Assembly (NCBI GenBank): GCA_040954595.2
Contig: CM082590.2
Coordinates: 5,580,001-5,644,000 of the forward strand
From: Balanoglossus misakiensis
Lineage: Eukaryota; Hemichordata
Reading direction: 5' to 3'
Length of the DNA stretch: 64,000 nt
Positions 34,201 to 42,300 of this stretch are shown here, piece by piece; the stretch's first letter is position 1; the number at the start of each line of letters is the position of its first letter. A program made the position numbers and the translations under genes. Below the pieces are notes generated by a model. That model was not told the origin of the DNA. It did no database searches and worked only from the letters and a program-made list of their open reading frames with translations.

Positions 34201-35239
34201 GAAGACCATCTACCTTGGAAGACGTTTTGAATGCCACGATGAAACAGATTCCTTTACGGCAGGCTTTTTCCCAAGATTACAGACCCGTCTATATAAGCAT
34301 TTCACAGAGCTTGGCCAGCCGCCCAGTGGCTTATGGAGAAATGGTATCAAAGTGTGTCATGATGTTGAAGGTCTTGTCTTTATGACCAATGGCAGAAGGG
34401 CAGTCAATGTCTGCGTACGAGTTGAAGACAAGAAGTCGATTGGTGAGGGCTACAAGCTTCTTGAGATGGTTTCCAAAGACATACAGGATGTCTTCTCGAT
34501 CGCATGTCCAGGCAACAGGATGAATCAGCTTATCCTGAGTGCAGATTCTCTTGCAAACCACAGCAACATGGAAAAAGTAGAGTTTTACACTCTCGATGAG
34601 GTGCTACGTGCAGAAGACATGGGAAAGAAAGTGTACAACAAAAAAGTTGGTAAAGCAGAAGATGTTTGTGACCTGCTTTGTCAAGGTCATGACACGACGA
34701 TCTTACGAAGGAAGTGGAAACGCTGTGATATCAAATGGATGCTTGAAGAAACCAGAAGAAAACTGACAAGGAGAATGGACATTCAACGTGATCCTTCTCT
34801 GAGCTATGGCCGTATGGCAGATTTGATGGGCATTGAGTGCCAGGATACCATGGGATTTGAAGAGATTGCGGGTCGGGCAGGCAGACCAGTTACAGAGTAC
34901 CTCTTCAAAGAGTGGTGTCGTATATGTGCTGAGAGGAAACAACATCAAAAAGACACAACTAAAGCTGCAGGTGCCAGAGCCATGTCACATGACATCGATG
35001 CCACCAAAGGTCGTATGGCAAAAATGTCACTGTCATCAACATCATCACCCTCGCAAGATTCAAGTGAAGACGCGAAGGCTCAGAAAACAGCAAGACAGAA
35101 GTATCCACGTGTAGAGGGACCCCTCTACGAAAGCAACTTTGAGAATCTGTTGGCAATTTTCGAGACTATGGGAAGAGACGACATGGTAGCGTTGATTGAA
35201 GAGATGTTCGAAGAAATTGCGAAAACACACACGAAATGA
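7240..35239 (+). CDS. Ankyrin-ROC-COR-death protein, 19 exons, 1161 residues
   Basis: Joined exons encode 1161 residues. Residues 11-383 form about 11 ankyrin repeats, nearly all one repeat per phase-0 exon. Residues 407-446 carry a P-loop GDGGVGKTT (from 431), then a G2-like TPGID (462), the G3 motif DFAGQ (482-486) and a G4-like SRAD (562-565): a ROC GTPase domain. COR follows, with VVLDPKWLCSRIFG near the start of the last exon. The C-terminus (LMGIE, FKEW, NLLAIFETMGRDD) fits a death domain interrupted by a Ser-rich insert. The layout matches DAPK1 without its kinase and the ROCO proteins of invertebrate deuterostomes. A GTP-regulated scaffold in death or immune signalling is likely by family; the ligand of the ankyrin part is unknown. 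Introns hold a dead transposon, a 225-bp satellite and many foldback elements. A missed exon or alternative exon use cannot be excluded. Confidence 0.88.
7534..7953. mobile_element. Foldback DNA element with 9-bp target duplication
   Basis: The inverted termini 'tagcccggagacacaggcg' (7543) and complement (ending 7944) enclose 402 bp. The 9-bp sequence gtgggctcc flanks both sides exactly (7534-7542, 7945-7953). The TSD length fits a Mutator-like element more than hAT (8 bp). It lies in intron 1 and has no transposase. Confidence 0.8.
7957..8058. repeat. Short inverted repeat beside the 9-bp-TSD element
   Basis: Arms 'cacaggggcctctctctccg' and 'cggagggagaggcccctgtg' are separated by about 50 bp. 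It may be a separate small foldback element. Confidence 0.65.
8234..8325. repeat. 46-bp tandem duplication
   Basis: Two back-to-back identical 46-bp units starting 'gagagactgtgggtgggg'. Confidence 0.9.
8405..9905. mobile_element. Foldback element between 190-bp direct repeats
   Basis: About 190 bp at 8405-8596 recurs at 9710-9905 ('aatcgttttcaatctatgtc' through 'gtgtttcagccgcact'). Within, 8936-9115 pairs with 9510-9709 in inverse orientation (shared 'gacatttggaacaatt', 'ataaggttct'). The right direct repeat starts exactly where the right arm ends. No ORF; intron 1. Confidence 0.65.
9906..10799. other. Remainder of intron 1
   Basis: AT-rich, with short open frames that have no recognisable product. 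It ends in the acceptor 'atgttacag' for exon 2. Confidence 0.5.
10800..10898 (+). CDS. ANK-ROC-COR-death gene, exon 2 (ankyrin repeat 1)
   Basis: 99 bp, phase 0 at both ends, residues 11-43: DLIDAAGKGDVAKIQSLI, then ADGYDVNAK. This is a typical N-terminal capping ankyrin repeat. Confidence 0.88.
11584..11763. mobile_element. 180-bp near-complete hairpin
   Basis: Arms 'gatgactgacaat...ggcaacagtgtattttgatga' and their complement pair over about 75 bp around a short 'gagggcataggccgag' centre. It is probably a MITE; the fold is also long enough to yield small RNAs if transcribed with the intron. Confidence 0.7.
12100..14860. repeat. Two tandem copies of interspersed element D with internal 240-bp repeats
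   Basis: Both copies begin near a 'ggtcccattgg...ccatgggacc' hairpin with (ATGGATGT) runs and end at 'gggaccaccgtgtccttgac' or close variants. The first runs to about 13347, the second to about 14855. The second has about four internal units of roughly 240 bp ('gacctcaggtgacctttgac', 'attaattatgtgcat'). Related copies lie at 31858-33078. No intact ORF. Confidence 0.7.
14976..15074 (+). CDS. ANK-ROC-COR-death gene, exon 3 (ankyrin repeat 2)
   Basis: 99 bp, phase 0, residues 44-76: YGWTSLHEASKTGQLDAVRV then LISHGADVNAKTK. Acceptor 'ttccag', donor GTATGT. Confidence 0.93.
15188..15206. repeat. Poly-C tract
   Basis: A run of about 19 C in the intron. Its length is likely unreliable in the assembly. 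Confidence 0.9.
15303..16870 (-). pseudogene. Dead hAT-family transposase fragment
   Basis: The minus strand encodes an open 313-codon piece (16818-15877): LSTDGAAVMVASRSGVASKF, then VHCVCHRLALAC and ACNTRWLSF, which are RNase-H-fold hAT features as in ZNF862/KIAA1586-like proteins. After two frameshifts (15850-15895) another frame gives the C-terminal dimerisation motif NAWPERGASTLKNVKTRLRS and an acidic tail ending at 15303. The N-terminal BED finger and first catalytic segment are missing. I see no terminal repeats. It sits antisense inside intron 3 of the ankyrin gene. Confidence 0.88.
16871..17684. other. Rest of intron 3
   Basis: AT-rich and without a recognisable gene. The last 50 bp ('attctcctccttcattac', 'ttacag') is the pre-exon block shared by all cassette exons downstream. 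Confidence 0.5.
17685..17783 (+). CDS. ANK-ROC-COR-death gene, exon 4 (cassette ankyrin repeat)
   Basis: 99 bp, phase 0, residues 77-109, DGDTPLHSAARSRNEGG then VRVLLDHKADVTTQNK. First of seven near-identical cassette exons. It differs from the others by Val-20, Asp-23 and Thr-30, so it is the most diverged copy in the repeat's second half. Confidence 0.93.
17829..18706. mobile_element. CpG/TCGA-rich insertion in a cassette intron
   Basis: Compared with sibling introns, about 880 bp is inserted between 'ttctattagta' and 'gaaacatttgtttg'. It is rich in CG, TCGA and ATCGAT ('cgataaatcgatcgagcg'), unlike its surroundings. I see neither terminal repeats nor a credible ORF, so the type is unknown. 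Confidence 0.6.
18815..18913 (+). CDS. ANK-ROC-COR-death gene, exon 5 (cassette ankyrin repeat)
   Basis: 99 bp, phase 0, residues 110-142, DGDTPLHSAARSNNEGG then LRLLLEHKADVTIQNK. Confidence 0.93.
19057..19155 (+). CDS. ANK-ROC-COR-death gene, exon 6 (cassette ankyrin repeat)
   Basis: 99 bp, phase 0, residues 143-175, DGNTPLHDAAGSDNEGC then VRLLLEHKADVTIQNK. Its helix-turn residues (Asp-8, Gly-11, Asp-13, Cys-17) differ from its neighbours. Confidence 0.93.
19320..19418 (+). CDS. ANK-ROC-COR-death gene, exon 7 (cassette ankyrin repeat)
   Basis: 99 bp, phase 0, residues 176-208, DGDSPLHYAAGSYYEGC then VRLLLEHKADVTIQNK. Tyr at positions 8, 13 and 14, and Ser for the consensus Thr-4. Confidence 0.93.
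19574..19672 (+). CDS. ANK-ROC-COR-death gene, exon 8 (cassette ankyrin repeat)
   Basis: 99 bp, phase 0, residues 209-241, DGDTPLHSAARSRNEGG then VRLLLEHKADVTIQNK. Its first half is identical in DNA to exon 4 and its second half to exons 5-7, a mosaic suggestive of exchange between units. Confidence 0.93.
19836..19934 (+). CDS. ANK-ROC-COR-death gene, exon 9 (cassette ankyrin repeat)
   Basis: 99 bp, phase 0, residues 242-274, YGDTPLHSAAEYNNEGC then VRLLLEHKADVTIQNK. The first codon is TAT instead of GAT, which also changes the first exon base after the acceptor from G to T. Confidence 0.92.
20701..20814 (+). CDS. ANK-ROC-COR-death gene, exon 10 (long ankyrin repeat)
   Basis: 114 bp, phase 0, residues 275-312: DGNTAFHMAAMGDDTFEDYG then KVVKLLLQYGADIDCKNK. 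A 38-residue repeat with a five-residue longer loop. Duplicated as exon 12. Confidence 0.92.
21030..25981 (-). repeat. 225-bp satellite, 22 copies, open on the minus strand
   Basis: One partial-start unit is followed by 21 full units, each exactly 225 bp. Each monomer reads as one 74-codon minus-strand frame plus stop (MTDRSWQMLEADRQSPYLI onward), because 225 is a multiple of three. Between about 23505 and 24854 two variants alternate (IARHVSTPAC/QWT and IDRHESTPVC/QRT), a 450-bp higher-order unit. The array lies in the intron between exons 10 and 11. I recognise no protein family; translation is not supported by any promoter or splice evidence. Confidence 0.95.
26199..26297 (+). CDS. ANK-ROC-COR-death gene, exon 11 (cassette ankyrin repeat)
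   Basis: 99 bp, phase 0, residues 313-345, DGDTPLHSAAEYNNEGG then LRLLLEHKADVTIQNK. Duplicate of exon 9, separated from it by the satellite. Confidence 0.92.
27083..27196 (+). CDS. ANK-ROC-COR-death gene, exon 12 (long ankyrin repeat)
   Basis: 114 bp, phase 0, residues 346-383: DGNTALHMAAMGEVSWRDDG then KVVKLLLQYGADIECKNK. Diverged from exon 10 mainly in the long loop (GDDTFEDYG versus GEVSWRDDG). Confidence 0.92.
27676..28935. repeat. Interspersed element E, copy 1
   Basis: The left end folds on itself ('gcacaagcc...ggcttgtgcccta'); the right end reads 'gcttgtgcccgtcatcgctg' and 'cttgcagctatatttctt'. Inside are about three to four units with 'gacctcaggtgacctttgac' and 'attaattatgtgcatacc', shared with element D at 13.9-14.8 kb. 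No ORF. Confidence 0.7.
29217..29285 (+). CDS. ANK-ROC-COR-death gene, exon 13 (C-terminal ankyrin cap)
   Basis: 69 bp, phase 0, residues 384-406: TGKTPLDVAKKESVKKLLLD then YIQ. A short capping repeat. Confidence 0.88.
29479..29598 (+). CDS. ANK-ROC-COR-death gene, exon 14 (ROC P-loop)
   Basis: 120 bp, phase 0, residues 407-446, with FKLFFAGDGGVGKTTLLKSL, the Walker A/G1 motif of a ROC GTPase. Confidence 0.92.
29974..30213 (+). CDS. ANK-ROC-COR-death gene, exon 15 (ROC G2-G3)
   Basis: 240 bp, phase 0, residues 447-526. The acceptor follows 'ttccttcactccccctta' and 'tcaaag', and frame is kept. It contains PTPGIDVQSVHIPD and VWDFAGQAEYYVTHNMFL, the ROC-specific DFAGQ variant of DxxG. Confidence 0.88.
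30541..30679 (+). CDS. ANK-ROC-COR-death gene, exon 16 (ROC G4)
   Basis: 139 bp, ending in phase 1 (ATGG then GTTGGT). Contains PVVILVASRADKLKKKF; SRAD stands where N/TKxD is expected. With exon 17 it encodes residues 527-622. Confidence 0.85.
30866..31014 (+). CDS. ANK-ROC-COR-death gene, exon 17
   Basis: 149 bp. Acceptor 'atttcacag'; the phase-1 join gives FMARLLLKKVLKEAKKMF. DIPSDIFLLNCRDSMNSEM resembles the G5 region of ROC domains. Ends in phase 0 at GTAACT. Confidence 0.85.
31435..31611 (+). CDS. ANK-ROC-COR-death gene, exon 18 (start of COR)
   Basis: 177 bp, phase 0, residues 623-681. LYWTEYVERINEIYP and LRKATNYLHDIGE match the start of COR domains. Confidence 0.88.
31766..33280. mobile_element. 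Element C split by two tandem copies of element D
   Basis: The left part (31766-31857, 'taggccccaaataataatat') and right part (33079-33280, ending 'aacagcacatatttg', 'ggccta') together match the uninterrupted element C at 3.1 kb. Between them lie two tandem copies of element D (31858-32455, 32466-33078), each starting 'aggtcccattgg' and ending 'gtgtccttgac' or 'gtgtccttta'. All lies in intron 18. Confidence 0.75.
33281..33796. other. Last part of intron 18
   Basis: AT-rich, no gene or repeat recognised. Ends in acceptor 'ctgtctttag'. Confidence 0.5.
33797..35239 (+). CDS. ANK-ROC-COR-death gene, exon 19 (COR and death domain)
   Basis: 1443 bp, 480 codons plus stop, residues 682-1161. It begins LLLVKKSSPDEEDIVVLD and PKWLCSRIFGPML (COR). 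An acidic insert follows (DPTDEDVESNTNTDEDSKPD), then the rest of COR. The C-terminus has RDPSLSYGRMADLMGIE, VTEYLFKEWC, a Ser-rich linker and NFENLLAIFETMGRDDMVAL, which fits a death domain as in DAPK. The death call is by motif spacing, less certain than ROC/COR. Confidence 0.9.
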   Translation, partial: LLLVKKSSPDEEDIVVLDPKWLCSRIFGPMLATHLFAQFSSWFDRQTFHSIRAIKNVLGKGVNYKLLVRLLEDFELAYPVDIEVDPTDEDVESNTNTDEDSKPDSIGDEEQRKAFVIPGLQDDDMPEGQWEVSRMKTIYLGRRFECHDETDSFTAGFFPRLQTRLYKHFTELGQPPSGLWRNGIKVCHDVEGLVFMTNGRRAVNVCVRVEDKKSIGEGYKLLEMVSKDIQDVFSIACPGNRMNQLILSADSLANHSNMEKVEFYTLDEVLRAEDMGKKVYNKKVGKAEDVCDLLCQGHDTTILRRKWKRCDIKWMLEETRRKLTRRMDIQRDPSLSYGRMADLMGIECQDTMGFEEIAGRAGRPVTEYLFKEWCRICAERKQHQKDTTKAAGARAMSHDIDATKGRMAKMSLSSTSSPSQDSSEDAKAQKTARQKYPRVEGPLYESNFENLLAIFETMGRDDMVALIEEMFEEIAKTHTK

Positions 35240-35339
35240 ACAATAACATCATGGGCATAACAATAATTTTTACTGTTATGCAAATTTGCCACGTACCATT
35301 GTAATATCTGGGGCGAACACTGGAGTTTAATCTGTCCTC

Positions 35340-36190
35340 GTCTCGATATGCCTATGGACACATCACATGGACATGGACACAGAATACCAGAGTTGTTATA
35401 ATTTGTCTGATCACAATATGTCTATAGACACATCACGTACATGGACATGAATGCAAGAATGGACACAGATCATTTATGAAGTCAATGTGAACAACTTCAC
35501 TTGAAGTCAGTAAATTGTAAACAGAATACAAGAGTTGTAATAATTTGTCTGATCACAATATGTCTATAGACACATCACGTCCATGGACATGAATGCTTGA
35601 ATGGACACAGATCATTTATGAAGTCAATGTGAACAACTTTACTTGAAGTACATTGTAAACAGAATACCAGAGTTGTAATAATTTGTCTGATCACAATATG
35701 TCTATAGACATATCACGTACATGGACATGAATGCAAGAATGGACACAGATCATTTATGAAGTCAATGTGAACAACTTTACTTGAAGTCAGTACATTGTAA
35801 ACAGAATACCAGAGTTGTAATAATTTGTCTGGTCACAATATGTCTATAGACACATCACGTACATGGACATGAATGCAAGAATGGACACAGATCATTTATG
35901 AAGTCAATGTGAACAACTTTACTTGAAGTACATTGTAAACAGAATACCAGAGTTGTAATAATTTGTCTGATCACAATATGTCTATAGACACATCACCTAC
36001 ATGGACATGAATGCAAGAATGGACACAGATCATTTATGAAGTCAATATGAACAACTTTACTTGAAGACAGTACATTGTAAACAGAATACCAGAGTTGTAA
36101 TAATTTGTCTGATCACAATATGTCTATAGACACATCACGTACATGGACATGAATGCAAAAATGGACACATCATTTAAAAAGTCAATGTGA
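35340..36190. repeat. Tandem repeat of about 140 bp, six copies, at the 3' end of the ankyrin gene
   Basis: Units of about 137-143 bp carry 'cacaatatgtctatagacac' and 'atggacatgaatgcaagaat'. They start about 100 bp past the stop codon, so they may be in the 3' untranslated region. No AATAAA was seen before them. Confidence 0.92.
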
Positions 36191-36195
36191 ATAAC

Positions 36196-36540
36196 TTAAA
36201 GTGCCTAGCTCGTCTCACACGCATGCGCGTAACTTCCCTTCGCGACAGTTTTCTCTGTGCACAGCCAGACAATGTTCAGCAAATTTTCTGTTTGATGCAT
36301 TCAAATAGTGGACTGTCTTGGCTTCCTTCCATATTTCATGCGCACCGTATAAGTAGATTCTGGTTTTGTCCCTCCTTTTCACCCAAGCTAGTGTCTTTTC
36401 ACGATCTCCGACACAGATTATGGTCGCCGCCATCTTCTCTGTTGTTAGGACAGAGCACTGCCTTGTGGGACTGTTCACTAAACGTCTGTAACCGGTGGCT
36501 ACAGCTGGAACGTGTGTGTCAGACGAGCTAGGCGCTTTAA
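36196..36540. mobile_element. TTAA-flanked foldback element, family C
   Basis: TTAA at both ends; termini 'gcctagctcgtctcacacgc' and complement. Second copy at 52464-52772. Non-coding. Confidence 0.75.
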
Positions 36541-36735
36541 ATTAATTCCTTTATTGACATATATATCTGAAAGAATCTCTGCAAATTAAAAGGAAATACT
36601 AGTATGTTTTTTATTGTCGAATGCTTTCTTTCTAGCAAAATATCTATCCACAAATTTCATAAACACAATAGTTTAACATCATAGTTTTGTTTTGGGTTTG
36701 TGTTTTTTGCGGAGAGGGGTTGATTTTGGTATTTA

Positions 36736-38220
36736 GGGCCCAAGCGCGCGCAAGCGCTTGGGCCCTATTGGTTTCGTTGGAATTTTTCTTTCTTTCTTTC
36801 TTTCTTTATTCTTGTGTCAATTCTTTGGGCAACGAGATCTCAGACACCGCTGCAGGTACACTTCTCAAACTTGCTACTGTGGTCAAGGTCAATGAGTATA
36901 TGTGCAGTGACTTGTGAATACTTAATTAGTCACGTGACCTGGCGGCCATATTGGATTTTCTGAAAAAAATCAAATCTCAGATCTCAGAAACTACAAGTCA
37001 GATCGACTTCAAATTTGGCATGCAGGTAGACTACCTTCTACCCATCATTTTTGTAATTGGAAATTTTGCTGTCAATGTTGCAGTTTTTTTGCTACAATTT
37101 TTTTTCTGAAATCTGGCTTAAATTTCAAAAATCTTCTTCTCCAGAACCGGTGATAACCGAGACATGGGGTTTGCAGTATGTGGTCACCTAACTGATGTCT
37201 ATCAAGTTTGCGAAGATCATTGTGATTGGTCGAAGATTATGGCGGCCATATTGGATTTTCGAAAAACTATAGTTAAACTCCAAAAATCTTCTTCTCCAGA
37301 ACGGGCGATGACTGAGTCGCAAGATTCGGGGAGTATGGTCACTACACTGATGTCTATCAAGTTTGCAAAGAGCATTGTGATTGGTCGAAGATTATGGCGG
37401 CCATATTGGATTTTGTAAAAAGCAGTGAAAAATTGAAATTCCTTTTTCTAGTCTAAAAATTGATAGCATACAAATTCTTTTTATGGATATCAATCGTCAT
37501 GTGACTAAAATATGTAACAATTTTTGGGGGATTTTTCACATGACCTTTGACCTACTTATCACGCATTATTATTTCTGCATATCTAATTCCAGGCTAACCT
37601 ATAGGGCTAGACATTTGGTTTTTGATGAATGTGGATTAGTGTGTGATCAAAATATTTTGCTACTTTTCATGACCCCTTTGACCTCTGCTGACCTCATTAA
37701 TTATGTGCATAGCTAATTACAGGCGAACCAATAGAGCTAGAGGTTTGGTTTTTGTTGGACATGGACCAGTATGGGATCAACATTTTTTGCCCAAATGTTG
37801 GGTGACCTCTGGTGACCTTTGACCTACTTTCGCATATCTCAGCATCCAGAGCAGATACAGCCATGGCATTTGGTAGGATGGGACCAAAATGTAAAGCCAC
37901 ATTTTTGGGTCACCTGTGACACCTGCTGACCTCATTAAATATGCACATACCTAATTACAGGCGAACCAATAGAGCTAGAGTTTTGGTTTTTGTTGGACAT
38001 GGACCAGTATGGGTAAAAAAAAAATTGCCCAAATGTTGGGTGACCTTAGGTGACCTTTCACATACTTTACCCTATTTCAGCAGCAAAAATACACACATCC
38101 TTGTTATGTCATGAGATAATACATCCGATAGAAAATTCTGTTTCTTCTCATTCATACTGTGCATATATAATTCAAGATCAGCGCTTGGGCCCAACAATGC
38201 TGCTCGCAGCTTTAATTTTG
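36736..38220. repeat. Interspersed element E, copy 2
   Basis: Starts with a 'gggcccaagcgcgcgcaagc' hairpin and ends 'gcgcttgggcccaacaatgc', 'gctcgcagctttaatttt', the same plan as 27676-28935. Contains repeated 'atggcggccatattggattt' and 'gacctttgacctacttt' blocks. Confidence 0.7.
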
Positions 38221-38397
38221 TTTTATTTCTTTCAATAAATTTCTTGCAACAAATATAAGTATGCTTTTCTTCTTTTCATTTTACAAACGAAATATGGAAT
38301 ACATTACATCTAAAGGAAAAATATTTTTTCTGAAAATCTGTCCGGACGCATAAGTGAACAACCCAGATACAGTGAATGATTATGGCATACCATAGTC

Positions 38398-38753
38398 TTA
38401 AAGGGACAAAGTCTCTCTCTCGCTGCCCTTTTTCCATTTATTATATTTGATACAAGACACCGTTTACATTAAGTCTACATGTGGATATATAGTGAATCAA
38501 CGTTCAACCACACACAACTTCCATCCCACTTGTAGACACGAGAGTGAAAAACTCGCCCAAATGAATAAAAGGTGTTTACCATTTATTCATTTTAGCGTGA
38601 TTTTCACTCTCATATCCTACAAACGGGATGGAAGTTGTGTGTGGTTGAACGCTGATTCACTACGTATTCCCATGTAGAATAACATAAATGGTGTCTTGTG
38701 TCAAACATAATTAATGCAAAAAAGGCAGCGAGAGAGAGACTTTATCCCTTTAA
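38398..38753. mobile_element. TTAA-flanked foldback element, family A (intact copy)
   Basis: Full palindrome from TTAA 'agggacaaagtctctctctc' to 'agagactttatccctttaa'. A useful reference copy, about 356 bp, non-coding. TTAA target use suggests mobilisation by a piggyBac-type transposase. Confidence 0.8.
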
Positions 38754-39159
38754 GGTAAGGTTAGGAAGGTACTGAAGGCAGGATTCTGTGCCTCTATATT
38801 CAGCTTCAAATCAGTCTGTCCTTGGAGTCACTTTGTCGGATCTGATTTGCATGATTTACCCTTACGAAATTTTCTATAGAATTCTACAGATGACTTCTAT
38901 TAATTTTCAACAGAAAATCAATATAATATTATTTTCTATAGAATTATACAGATGATTTCCATTGAACTAGCCGTTAATAGATTTTCTATTGAAAATATTA
39001 CCTAGCATGAAATAAGTGAAAAATTATTTTTAATAGGTTTTAGCATAATTATCATAAAATGACAAAGGAATTTGTAAGATTTGCCCCCATTACGCATATT
39101 TCACTGTGAACAAAGTATATTTTAACAGAAATCCACTGACTCTATTGAATTCTATTGCC

Positions 39160-39370
39160 ATCATCTATAGCGTTCAGAGTAGTTGTATTTCATGGGTTGT
39201 TTTGCCAGAAATTTATCGAGACGTTCTTAAAAGAGTTCACAGAATTTGCGGTGACAACATGGTCCGGTAGGTTGTTCCAAATTGCAGCTGTCCTATTTGT
39301 GAAAAAAATTCTTCTAGTGTTCTGGTGTTTAGTTTTATATTCATGTAGAATTTTGAGAAAAGTGTTGCAA
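39160..39370 (-). pseudogene. LINE reverse-transcriptase C-terminal fragment
   Basis: The minus strand reads TRRIFFTNRTAAIWNNLPDH then VVTANSVNSFK, and after a frameshift DKFLAKQPMKYNYSERYR and stop. The pattern W-NNLP-HVV-A-SVN-FK is the C-terminal tail of CR1/L2-type non-LTR retrotransposons. Strongly truncated. Confidence 0.7.
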
Positions 39371-39380
39371 TATTATTGTC

Positions 39381-42300
39381 CTATTCCGAGCTGTTGTGAT
39401 TCCTCCCAGCCGAACTAAACTATCGCAAGAAAAGACAAAATGTTCCCTTGTAGTCATAGGAATAAATTATGGCACCTATGAGCCACGGTTGTCTGTAACA
39501 CGCACACAGTACAGAAGGGTACACACACAAAGGCAGTAACGGGAATAAACCATTTCAGTTACAGGGGAACATACTCCTATTCCGAGCTGTAGTGATTCCT
39601 CCCAGCCGAACTAAACTATGGCAAGAAAAGACAAAATGTTCCCTTGTAGTCATAGGAATAAATTATGGCACCTATGAGCCGCGGTTGTCTGTAACACGCA
39701 CACAGTACAGAATTGTACACACACAAAGGCAGTAACGGGATTGAACCATTTCAGTTACAGGGGGACATACTCCTATTCCGAGCTGTAGTGATTCCTCCCA
39801 GCCGAACTAAACTATGGCAAGAAAAGACAAAATATTCCCTTGTAGTCATAGGAATAAATTATGGCACCTATGAGCCGCGGTTGTCTGAAACACGCACACA
39901 GTACAGAATTGTACACACACAAAGGCAGTAACGGGATTGAACCATTTCAGTCACAGGGGAACGTACTCCTATTCCGAGCTGTAGTGATTCCTCCCAGCCG
40001 AACTAAACTATCGCAAGAAAAGACAAAATGTTCCCTTGTAGTCATAGGAATAAATTATGCCACCTATGAGCCACGGTTGTCTGTAACATGCACACAGTAC
40101 AGAAGGGTACACACACAAAGGCAGTAACGGGATTGAACCATTTCAGTTACAGGGGAACGTACTCCTATTCCGAGCTGTAGTGATTCCTCCCAGCCGAACT
40201 AAACTATGGCAAGAAAAGACAAAATGTTCCCTTGTAGTCATAGGAATAAATTATGGCACCTATGAGCCACGGTTGTCTGTATCACGCACACAGTACAGAA
40301 TTGTACACACACAAAGGCAGTAACGGGATTAAACCATTTCAGTTACAGGGGAACGTACTCCTATTCCGAGCTGTAGTGATTCCTCCCAGCCGAACTAAAC
40401 TATGGCAAGAAAAGACAAAATGTTCCCTTGTAGTCATAGGAATAAATTATGGCACCTATGAGCCACGGTTGTCTGTATCACGCACACAGTACAGAATTGT
40501 ACACACACAAAGGCAGTAACGGGATTAAACCATTTCAGTTACAGGGGAACGTACTCCTATTCCGAGCTGTAGTGATTCCTCCCAGCCGAACTAAACTATC
40601 GCAAGAAAAGACAAAATGTTCCCTTGTAGTCATAGGAATAAATTATGCCACCTATGAGCCACGGTTGTCTGTAACATGCACACATTACAGAAGGGTACAC
40701 ACACAAAGGCAGTAATGGGATTAAACCATTTCAGTTACAGGGGGACATACTCCTATTCCGAGCTGTAGTGATTCCTCCCAGCCGAACTAAACTATGGCAA
40801 GAAAAGACAAAATGTTCCCTTGTAGTCATAGGAATAAATTATGGCACCTATGAGCCACGGTTGTCTGTAACATGCACACAGTACAGAAGGGTACACACAC
40901 AAAGGCAGTAACGGGATTGAACCATTTCAGATACAGGGGAACGTACTCCTATTCCGAGCTGTAGTGATTCCTCCCAGCCGAACTAAACTATGGCAAGAAA
41001 AGACAAAATGTTCCCTTGTAGTCATAGGAATAAATTATGGCACCTATGAGCCACGGTTGTCTGTAACACGCACACAGTACAGAAGGGTACACACACAAAG
41101 GCAGTAACGGGAATAAACCATTTCAGTTACAGGGGAACGTACTCCTATTCCGAGCTGTAGTGATTCCTCCCAGCCGAACTAAACTATGGCAAGAAAAGAC
41201 AAAATGTTCCCTTGTAGTCATAGGAATAAATTATGGCACCTATGAGCCGCGGTTGTCTGTAACACGCACACAGTACAGAAGGGTACACACACAAAGGCAG
41301 TAACGGGAATAAACCATTTCAGTTACAGGGGAACGTACTCCTATTCCGAGCTGTAGTGATTCCTCCCAGCCGAACTAAACTATGGCAAGAAAAGACAAAA
41401 TGTTCCCTTGTAGTCATAGGAATAAATTATGGCACCTATGAGCCGCGGTTGTCTGTAACACGCGCACAGTACAGAAGGGTACACACACAAAGGCAGTAAC
41501 GGGATTGCACCATTTCAGTTACAGGGGAACGTACTCCTATTCCGAGCTGTAGTGATTCCTCCCAGCCGAACTAAACTATGGCAAGAAAAGACAAAATGTT
41601 CCCTTGTAGTCATAGGAATAAATTATGGCACCTATGAGCCGCGGTTGTCTGTAACACGCACACAGTACAGAAGGGTACACACACAAAGGCAGTAATGGGA
41701 TTAAACCATTTCAGTTACAGGGGGACATACTCCTATTCCGAGCTGTAGTGATTCCTCCCAGCCGAACTAAACTATGGCAAGAAAAGACAAAATGTTCCCT
41801 TGTAGTCATAGGAATAAATTATGGCACCTATGAGCCACGGTTGTCTGTAACATGCACACAGTACAGAAGGGTACACACACAAAGGCAGTAACGGGATTGA
41901 ACCATTTCAGATACAGGGGAACGTACTCCTATTCCGAGCTGTAGTGATTCCTCCCAGCCGAACTAAACTATGGCAAGAAAAGACAAAATGTTCCCTTGTA
42001 GTCATAGGAATAAATTATGGCACCTATGAGCCACGGTTGTCTGTAACACGCACACAGTACAGAAGGGTACACACACAAAGGCAGTAACGGGAATAAACCA
42101 TTTCAGTTACAGGGGAACGTACTCCTATTCCGAGCTGTAGTGATTCCTCCCAGCCGAACTAAACTATGGCAAGAAAAGACAAAATGTTCCCTTGTAGTCA
42201 TAGGAATAAATTATGGCACCTATGAGCCGCGGTTGTCTGTAACACGCACACAGTACAGAAGGGTACACACACAAAGGCAGTAACGGGAATAAACCATTTC